Below are positions 59,166 through 64,000 of a stretch of DNA of 64,000 bases, piece after piece; the first letter of the stretch is position 1; each line of letters opens with the position of its first letter. This DNA is from Plecoglossus altivelis (taxonomy: Eukaryota > Chordata > Actinopteri > Osmeriformes > Plecoglossidae). The stretch is from NCBI GenBank assembly GCA_036571765.1, contig BROE01000013.1, positions 13,766,999 through 13,830,998 on the forward strand. Reading direction: 5' to 3'. The notes beneath the pieces are model-generated. The model was not told the DNA's origin. It saw only the letters and a list, made by a program, of their open reading frames with translations, and ran no database searches. The position numbers were made by a program, and so were the translations under genes.

Positions 59166-60360
59166 TACGTTGAAAACATTACCCCCTCCCCCCCCTCACA
59201 CACACGCACTCACACACACACACACCACTTTACTCCTCACCCCTTCACATTAACGCCCCCGCCCGCCACCCCCACACCCACACATTAGTGGTCAACCAGC
59301 CCAAATCTCTTCTCGTCACACAGTCATTTCATTGATTAGCACTTCCAGACTCTGTTCAGCTCCAGGAATTACCCTCTTCTAATCTGGCTCGGAGTTATTT
59401 GCTGCAGACCGATTGCCCTGATCAGACAAATCTCCCGCTCTACTGTGAACCTGATACCCTGTGAGACCTCTCCCTCACACACACACATTCTGATATTACA
59501 CCATCAATAAGAAAAAGGGGGGGGGGGGGGGGGGGTAAGGTCCACTGAATGGGATCTTTTTATCCAAGTGAAAGGAAACACAGGTAGTGTGGCCTCAGAA
59601 ACAACAGTCCACCCCTCCCTCACTCTCTCCAGCTCTATGTGGGCTTTCTGTGTGTCTCAGATGGGCCTCTAACCGGCCAGAAATGTTCCCCTTAATTGGC
59701 CCTCAGAACCACATGAAAGCTATAAGTTACAACACAGGAAGTGATTCAACATTTTCCTCTGTCAAACATTTTCCCTCCTTCACAGGCTCTAATGAGATTT
59801 AGGGTTTAACATAAACTTGTGTTTGGATTGGTCTCCCTCCATTTGGCAGGCCTTTGTACAGCAGAAATGAGTGAGGCTCTTGGCGACCTTGCAGCTCCAT
59901 GTCTAATCTCTGACTGTAATTACTCATTTCTCCACATCGTGAACTGGTTAGGCATCAGCCTACAGGATAAGATCTGATGGAGACTGTGGCAAAATGTGGC
60001 AGTTTAACTATAGCGTACACTAAGTATAATGGAAAGTACGACAGAACAACATTATAAGGGACATGTAGAAACACAGGAAATTAAGGTGTTTAACTACAGG
60101 CAATGACAGACTACAGGATAAAGTGTAGAAAAAAACAGCAACTGGGAATAAGTTCTGGAAATTGCAATGCAGATCTACAGAACATGTGGGTCCAACTACA
60201 GGACATAATCGAGCAGAATTACAAGAACTGATGGTGTATTTGCCTTTTAGTCCTCTAGAACACATGGACACCATTTCCGCAAATGGAACAAATACACAAT
60301 ACACAATTAACCAGGAAATATAAAAGTGATGAAATTCATCCCTGTTTTCATTCATCCATT
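59166..60360. other. Non-coding sequence, no gene seen
   Basis: C-rich and CA patches (59175-59225 and 59253-59283) and the poly(G) run. The rest is unique. No coding signal. Confidence 0.45.
59517..59535. repeat. Poly(G) run, 19 nt
   Basis: An uninterrupted G run of 19 preceded by AAGAAAAA. Length may be unreliable. Confidence 0.8.
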
Positions 60361-60377
60361 AATTCATTAATTCCTTC

Positions 60378-60378
60378 C

Positions 60379-60409
<31 letters not shown>

Positions 60410-60414
60410 CTTTC

Positions 60415-60484
<70 letters not shown>
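60378..60484. repeat. (CT)n microsatellite with TTTCTC start
   Basis: Starts as CTCTCTTTCTCTCT units (about 10 bp) and becomes a pure CT run of about 60 bp (60424-60484). Confidence 0.96.
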
Positions 60485-60486
<2 letters not shown>

Positions 60487-61720
60487 CATTTCTCCCTTGG
60501 CATGAATTGAAAACAGTAGAGCTGACTGGTGAAACAGAAAAGCCATTTTTCAACTGAAATGCCAAGTGGTTATGCAGCCTAATATTGAGTCAGAAATGAA
60601 CTGGCTCTGCCTCTGGTGTGAAGGCCTGGGGAGCAGCGGCCTGTGGAGGGACAGTCGCAGCACGTACTCAAAGTATGCATTTGGGACACGGTGTTTGAAG
60701 TAGTATACATGGTGATAGTGTACTGTTTGGAATACAGTATTGTTCCTAGTTTAATAGCGGATAGCTTGAATAAACCTTGTTTGTGTGTCTTGGGCGTTGG
60801 GTATTCGTGGCCAATTGAATTTTTCTTTCTTTTTGTGGCTGTTCACAAACCCTACCTTGGCCCATAAAACATAGCTTTTTTTTGTGTTTATAATAAAGAC
60901 TAACAGCAAGGTAACTCATTGAAGGTTAACACAACCTCCCCTGTTTTAGAAAACTAGATCATCAGTCCCTGCATCAATGCCTTGGAGACCCTGCGAGAAG
61001 ACACGGCGCCACATTTAGGCCCCTCTGATTCTCCAGAGCAGGAAGTGGATCGATAGAAGCTTTCAGTGGTCTCCACCATCCATTCCCCTGTGTTAACGAC
61101 AGCCATAACTCACAGCGCTGGCGGGAGGGGGGTTCATATATATATCTCACCCCAGAGCTGTGACCTTTCTGTCTCTCTGCTGACAGCTCAGAGGAAAAAG
61201 GTGTCAATTAATGACATTTAGAAATTTCATATCACTCTCAATAACTCTGAGGTTTTTACAGGAGCCGTTGCAGGGGCCAAGGTGGGTGTAGAGAGCTGGC
61301 CTTCTATTGGTTGATCACAGGAAGGAAGGACTAGTCATTAATGTCACCCGCTCCTATGCAATCATTTTGAACTCAGGTCGGCATAAAAGCCAATACATCA
61401 TTGTGATTGTGTTCAGATGATATATTAGGACTTGCACATTTCCAACTGTAATCTCTGTCATGGTACCCCTGTCTGTCTGTCTGTCTCGGTGGGCAACATG
61501 ACTGCTCCTTGATGATCATTGTAGTTATAAGTTACTACAAATGTTTTTTAAACGCCAGGGTTTTTAGGGACTGAATGGAGTTATGCGTTCTCAAATGTTG
61601 TGGTCCGTACTCTACCTTACAAACTGGGTGGGGAATCCGGCATCTCACACTCACTCAGTGCTCCTGTTCCCAACGCTTTACACACATCATTCACAGCATG
61701 GATTATCTCCTCCCACACGC
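60485..61720. other. Non-coding unique sequence, no gene seen
   Basis: Repeat-poor apart from a short ATATATAT (61136-61144) and GTCTGTCTGTCTGTC (61470-61486). AATAAA at 60891 has no gene upstream that I can support. Confidence 0.45.
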
Positions 61721-61723
61721 ACG

Positions 61724-61733
61724 CACACACACG

Positions 61734-61766
<33 letters not shown>
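61724..61766. repeat. (CA)n microsatellite with CG interruptions
   Basis: CACGCACGCACACACACGCACGCA then a pure CA run. Ends in ACAAACACATCACCC. Confidence 0.93.
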
Positions 61767-61771
<5 letters not shown>

Positions 61772-62160
61772 TCACCCCACCACACTACTCTGAGTGGCTC
61801 CAAATGCTATATCAGTTCCATACCAGTGGCACTGCGTATTGTGTGGAGCACCAGTGCTGTTCAGAAGTGGAGTAAATAGCTGGCGGGTGACATAACCTTT
61901 CATGTAGAGCCTGGCTGTACGTATACAAATAATTGAAGCCCTTGACCCTGTCTAGCAGCACAACGCTGTAAGTACAAACCTGACATTTTGATACCGCTCC
62001 GGGGCACCCCCCCAGCCCCCCTCCCCCTCACTTCTTTTTATATTTCAATAATCCATGACGAGTGGAGGGAAAGAGACAGGGGAGGCGTGAATGATTAAGA
62101 CTGTCAAGCTCAAATAACATACTCAGGAAGTGAGGAAGAAATCTGCTTTGGTGACATTTC

Positions 62161-62181
62161 AAAAAAAAAAAAAAAAAAAAA
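62161..62181. repeat. Poly(A) run, 21 nt
   Basis: A pure A run followed by GACTACATACACAGG. No retrogene, LINE or SINE sequence is recognisable upstream and no target-site duplication was seen. CATGCATG-flanked CA repeats follow (62221-62276). Confidence 0.85.
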
Positions 62182-62719
62182 GACTACATACACAGGCATG
62201 TAAAGCAAGAGATGTGTGCACACACACACCATGCATGCACACACACACACACACACCATGCATGCACACAAACACATCTCTAAATGCCATTCATTATTTA
62301 TTTATATTCATACTTTAGTTTCTCTCTGCCTGTCTAAACCCCCCCCCCCTCCAAAAAAATAAAAAATCATGTAACCTTTTCAAGGTAATCTCCCTGTGTA
62401 TTCTGAAGTCTTGATAATGATATCTTGGTATACGAGCATAACACATGGGGCAGCCTGGGATGGGAAGGTCAATGAATGCTGCTAGTTGGATTTGCTGTGG
62501 TGAGCATATACTAATGTGGCAGGCTGTAACAGACTGACAGCTATCGACGAGCCCGGGGGTGGATGGTGGAGGGCCCGAGGAATGATCCAGACTCTAGGAG
62601 GAAAGATGGGCTCGGTCTGCCATCGACTGCCCAGCGGTGGTTCCTGTCGATGGGTATCTCTCTCTATATCGTCTCATTACAACCTCCGCCACCACCCCCA
62701 GCCATCTAGCCCACCCCCC

Positions 62720-63080
62720 TTCAAGTTTTAATCATCCGCCTGTGATGTTCAACCGTCATGTCCCTGGAATTTACACCCCATCAACATCATTTGCATATTG
62801 CCTAATATGGACATTTCCAATTGAGGGTGTCACTGATAGCTGGTGTGGTTCATGACTATTATACTCCACAATGCCATGATAAGAGCAATGAAGTTAATTC
62901 CTGACCTCCAGATTGACTCATTTCAAGCCCAGGTCATTTATTCCTTCTCTAATCTCCCGCGGTCGGCTCTCAACCCGGCTCAAGCGCTATTGATCTACTT
63001 GGGGGTTGTGTTAATACACACTGAATATCAAATCGAAGATCTGATAATTAATACTGATCGTTGGCTGTAACTTCTTTTAC
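62720..63080. other. Candidate conserved non-coding element
   Basis: Repeat-free, with ATCATTTGCATATTGCC (octamer/POU-like ATTTGCAT), TTTCCAATTGAG, GAAGTTAATTCCTGACC, TTAATACACAC and CTGATAATTAATACTG. A POU-type octamer with several homeodomain cores suggests an enhancer. Conservation was not tested. Confidence 0.35.
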
Positions 63081-63085
63081 CTTGG

Positions 63086-63090
<5 letters not shown>

Positions 63091-63123
<33 letters not shown>
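63091..63123. repeat. (TA)16 microsatellite
   Basis: A pure AT/TA run of 33 bp. Confidence 0.96.
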
Positions 63124-63128
<5 letters not shown>

Positions 63129-64000
63129 GCTCCCCGAGCGTGTTCCCAAACTGTCAGTGCGCTCATGGTGAAGTGTCTCAACAGTGCGGATCCTTCTCCC
63201 TCCTCTCCTCCTCCATCCCTCTGGTCCTGACTTGCACGTTGTTATGATACATAGCTGCCATCAGTGTGCAATATTAATGCAGGGGACTGATTTGGGGTGT
63301 CGAGCGCTGTCATTCATTCCACTTTTAATCATCCAGCCTTTAAAAAAAGGAGGGGAGAGAAGTTCCCGTCCCGTCGTCAAAGTCCCCTCAAAGTCGTTCC
63401 AGCCCTCGCCTGTTTCCCTCGTCATTGGCAAGATGCGTGACGGCTCGTGGCGTGTGGCTGAGCGCTCCCACGTCTAACCTGGTTAGCCACGGAAGGATGC
63501 CGCCGATGAAATTTTAAACAGGGACACAAACTCATCACTGCCACGATCGCTCGCCCTCCGCCGAGCGATCGAAGAAGAAAGAGATGCTCGATGCAGATGC
63601 GAACCGGGTAGAAACTTGATGAGAATCAGAGAACGGCGTCCCGAACAGGTAGCTTCCTTCTGAGCAGGTGCGACGCTGTGTGATGGGTGACCCTGCGTCC
63701 AGTGGGATGCCAGCTGAGGGAGGCTCCTGGGCACACACAGGAGAACTATTGTTGGTTTGACTGTTTGCTTGTGGTGTTTGTTTTGTTTTAGGAGCCACAG
63801 TTGAGATAATCAATTCTGGAGGGCACAAATGGAACGATCTATGATTAATGCTATTGCATTTATAATTCCGCTTAATAACATTATCATAATTATTACATTA
63901 ATCAACGGAAGCCATTGACAGCATACATTTTTCTATGAGTGTGATCGTATTGGAGACGGAATGTTAAGTAGCCACTCTGTTTTATTCAAAACCCAACGAT
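63124..64000. other. Non-coding; enhancer-like AT-rich end of window
   Basis: 63330-63700 is CpG-containing unique sequence with no gene recognised. 63835-63905 has ATGATTAATGC, TTTATAATTCCGC, TTAATAAC, TCATAATTATTACATTAATCAACGG, the densest TAAT cluster of the distal half (part shown only). Could be a conserved element cut by the window end. Confidence 0.35.

Noticed and set aside
62161..62181. Poly(A) run as the tail of a retroposed copy
   Set aside because: No retrogene, LINE or SINE body upstream and no target-site duplication around it was seen.

Overview
The window looks like nuclear DNA of a ray-finned fish. The reason is one intact coding exon of a vertebrate teashirt-family gene, clearly a TSHZ3 orthologue, inside non-coding DNA very rich in (CA)n, (GA)n/(CT)n and other short tandem repeats, as is common in teleosts. 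The species cannot be named from the sequence, and whether the gene is the a or b teleost copy cannot be decided here.

Layout. Positions 1-4220 are the 3' end of the intron before the main coding exon. It has several microsatellites, a quieter AT-rich stretch at about 3380-3790, and a textbook branch point (TACTAAC) followed by a pure (CT)27 tract that is itself the polypyrimidine tract. Positions 4221-7678 are the last coding exon (1,152 codons), with three N-terminal teashirt zinc fingers, a CtBP-type PIDLT motif, an atypical homeodomain and two C-terminal zinc fingers. The 3' UTR follows, with candidate poly(A) signals at 8293 and 8765. The short N-terminal coding exon is not in the window.

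From about 8.8 kb to the end (55 kb) I find no credible second protein-coding gene, rRNA, mobile element with coding capacity, or CRISPR array. The region reads as a gene desert downstream of a developmental regulator. Microsatellites and minisatellites alternate with repeat-free, AT-rich, TAATTA/ATTAAT-rich islands that resemble vertebrate conserved non-coding elements. Conservation cannot be tested from one sequence.

Most worth a second look: (i) two pairs of duplicated segments whose copies differ mainly by scattered small insertions and deletions (42.1-42.9 kb against 50.2-50.9 kb, and 58.46-58.68 kb against 58.69-58.99 kb), a pattern more like uncorrected long-read consensus than evolution; (ii) four exact copies of the 11-mer TGATTGACAGG, which contains the known PBX-MEIS decamer, two of them bounding a TGACAG-rich cluster at 22.2-22.5 kb; (iii) a perfect 16-bp RFX-like palindrome beside one of these sites just after the tshz3 3' UTR; (iv) several minisatellites. 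I see no new enzyme or defence-like system. The interest here is in cis-regulation and assembly quality.
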